DNA of 64,000 nt, from assembly GCF_022429645.1 (NCBI RefSeq), contig NZ_CP092480.1, positions 3,144,501 to 3,208,500 of the forward strand, in the 5' to 3' direction. Below, in pieces: positions 62,804 to 64,000 of the stretch. The notes under the pieces are model-generated. The model saw only the letters and a list, made by a program, of their open reading frames with translations. It was not told where the DNA came from and searched no databases. The first letter of the stretch is position 1. Every line of letters begins with the position of its first letter. The translations under genes were made by a program, and so were the position numbers. The stretch is from Lutibacter sp. A80 (lineage in GTDB: Bacteria; Bacteroidota; Bacteroidia; Flavobacteriales; Flavobacteriaceae).

Positions 62804-62963
62804 GGTTTTTTTATAAATGTTTAATTTTAAGTGTTTTGTTTAGTAGTATAGAGATTAAAGCTTTAGTTTGAGTAACTTAAATTAAAATAACTACATTAAT
62901 TTAGAATAGAGAATCGTCATTAATTTTTTTATATCTTCGTGCTATCAAAGTAACGCTATAAAT

Positions 62964-63986
62964 ATGAACGAAAACTTAAATCCTGAGAACACAGATTATT
63001 CGAGAGAGGAATTAGATGTTGAAAAAAAATTAAGACCACTAAGTTTTAATGATTTTACAGGACAGGAACAAGTTTTAGAGAACCTTAAAATATTTGTTGA
63101 AGCTGCTAATTTAAGAGGTGAAGCTTTAGACCACACCTTGTTTCATGGGCCTCCGGGTTTAGGGAAAACTACCTTGGCGCATATTTTGGCAAATGAATTA
63201 AATGCGGGTTTAAAAATTACTTCGGGACCCGTTTTGGATAAACCTGGTGATTTAGCAGGTTTGTTAACAAATTTAGGTGAAAGAGATGTGTTGTTTATAG
63301 ATGAAATACACAGGCTAAGTCCAATTGTAGAAGAATATTTATACTCGGCAATGGAAGATTATCGAATAGATATTATGATAGAATCTGGACCTAATGCTCG
63401 AACAGTTCAAATAGATTTAGAACCATTTACCTTAATTGGAGCAACAACACGTTCGGGATTATTAACGGCACCAATGCGTGCCCGCTTTGGTATTAGTAGT
63501 AGGTTGCAATATTATAATAAAGAATTACTTACCAATATTATACAGCGAAGTGCAAAAATTTTAAAAATGCCTATTGCAATGGAAGCTGCTATTGAAATTG
63601 CAGGTAGAAGTAGAGGTACACCTAGAATTGCAAATGCTTTATTAAGAAGAGTACGCGATTTTGCACAAATTAAAGGAAATGGTACCATTACTATTGAAAT
63701 TGCTAAGTTTGCTTTAAATGCCTTAAATGTTGATGCGTACGGGTTAGATGAGATGGATAATAAAATTTTAATAACTATTATAGATAAATTTAAAGGAGGC
63801 CCTGTTGGTATTAGTACCTTAGCAACTGCTGTAGGTGAAAACTCAGAAACAATTGAGGAGGTTTATGAACCATTTTTAATTCAAGAAGGTTTTATTATGA
63901 GAACACCAAGAGGTAGAGAGGTTACACATTTAGCATATAAGCATCTGGGAAGAACTAAAGGTGATACACAAGCAGAATTATTTTAA
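62964..63986 (+). CDS. ruvB: Holliday junction branch migration ATPase RuvB
   Basis: The 340-residue AAA+ motor drives branch migration with RuvA. It has the Walker A motif GPPGLGKTT (about 64-72), Walker [10 protein letters not shown] (about 110-118), sensor 1 ([11 protein letters not shown]), and the C-terminal winged-helix domain with a TPRGREVT segment. Length and motif order are normal. The upstream TATCTTCG at about 62934-62941 is a near match to the -7 consensus. The stop lies 14 bp before the window edge. Confidence 0.97.
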   Translation: MNENLNPENTDYSREELDVEKKLRPLSFNDFTGQEQVLENLKIFVEAANLRGEALDHTLFHGPPGLGKTTLAHILANELNAGLKITSGPVLDKPGDLAGLLTNLGERDVLFIDEIHRLSPIVEEYLYSAMEDYRIDIMIESGPNARTVQIDLEPFTLIGATTRSGLLTAPMRARFGISSRLQYYNKELLTNIIQRSAKILKMPIAMEAAIEIAGRSRGTPRIANALLRRVRDFAQIKGNGTITIEIAKFALNALNVDAYGLDEMDNKILITIIDKFKGGPVGISTLATAVGENSETIEEVYEPFLIQEGFIMRTPRGREVTHLAYKHLGRTKGDTQAELF

Positions 63987-64000
63987 TAATATGTAATTCT

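Overview
This window looks like a chromosomal segment of a marine-type member of the Flavobacteriaceae (phylum Bacteroidota). Several things support that. The DNA is strongly AT-rich by eye (G+C not computed). Start codons lack Shine-Dalgarno sequences. Promoters fit the Bacteroidota -33 TTTG / -7 TAnnTTTG pattern. The gene content includes type IX secretion (T9SS) parts: a type B (CHU_C) C-terminal domain, a PorP/SprF protein and a PorT-like barrel, together with families common in this group (DUF5686, DUF4920, DUF4230).

Layout. Positions 1-2068 are the right-hand end of what appears to be an integrated element. It holds the 3' part of a YgjP-type metallopeptidase gene, a tyrosine recombinase, and then the 3' half of a CAU-anticodon tRNA followed by a terminator, which is the classic remnant of integration into a tRNA gene. 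Positions 2208-18910 are a surface-adhesin region: a TPR-membrane-AraC regulator, a 605-bp spacer with a possible short transcript, a 12-kb gene for a 4006-residue repeat protein, and its probable partners (PorP/SprF-like and an OmpA/PD40 protein). Positions 19115-30224 are mostly housekeeping: riboflavin synthase, PdxA, the DUF177-rpmF-fabH-accB-accC fatty-acid block, an Lrp regulator, a zinc peptidase, asparaginase, and an ExbB/ExbD energising cluster. Positions 30384-41258 hold a PorT-like barrel, a PAP2-like membrane protein, rpoN, asnS, an RND-type exporter, a DUF5686 protein, frr and pyrH. Positions 41514-48551 hold a DUF5009 acyltransferase-like protein, tsf-rpsB-rpsI-rplM and polA. Positions 48682-63986 mix a phosphoesterase, a thioredoxin-fold protein without its CxxC, an AraC regulator, hemW, ruvC, mnmD, a cytochrome c-like lipoprotein, ilvE, nadA-nadB, an M13 peptidase, a MazG-like protein and ruvB.

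How genes work together. The giant protein, the PorP/SprF-like protein and the OmpA/PD40 protein form a collinear module matching known T9SS type B substrates and their dedicated outer-membrane partners. fabH, accB and accC feed fatty-acid initiation. nadA and nadB make quinolinate. rplM-rpsI-rpsB-tsf and pyrH-frr are the conserved translation block, here separated by a gene on the other strand.

The most unusual signals are the near-perfect tandem DNA repeats in the giant gene, a conserved Cys-Trp-Cys module between its calcium-binding repeats, loss of the proofreading residues in DNA polymerase I, the cysteine-free thioredoxin, the integration scar, and structured leaders in front of ribosomal protein genes. 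I found no CRISPR array, no insertion sequence and no rRNA. No intact tRNA gene was recognised.
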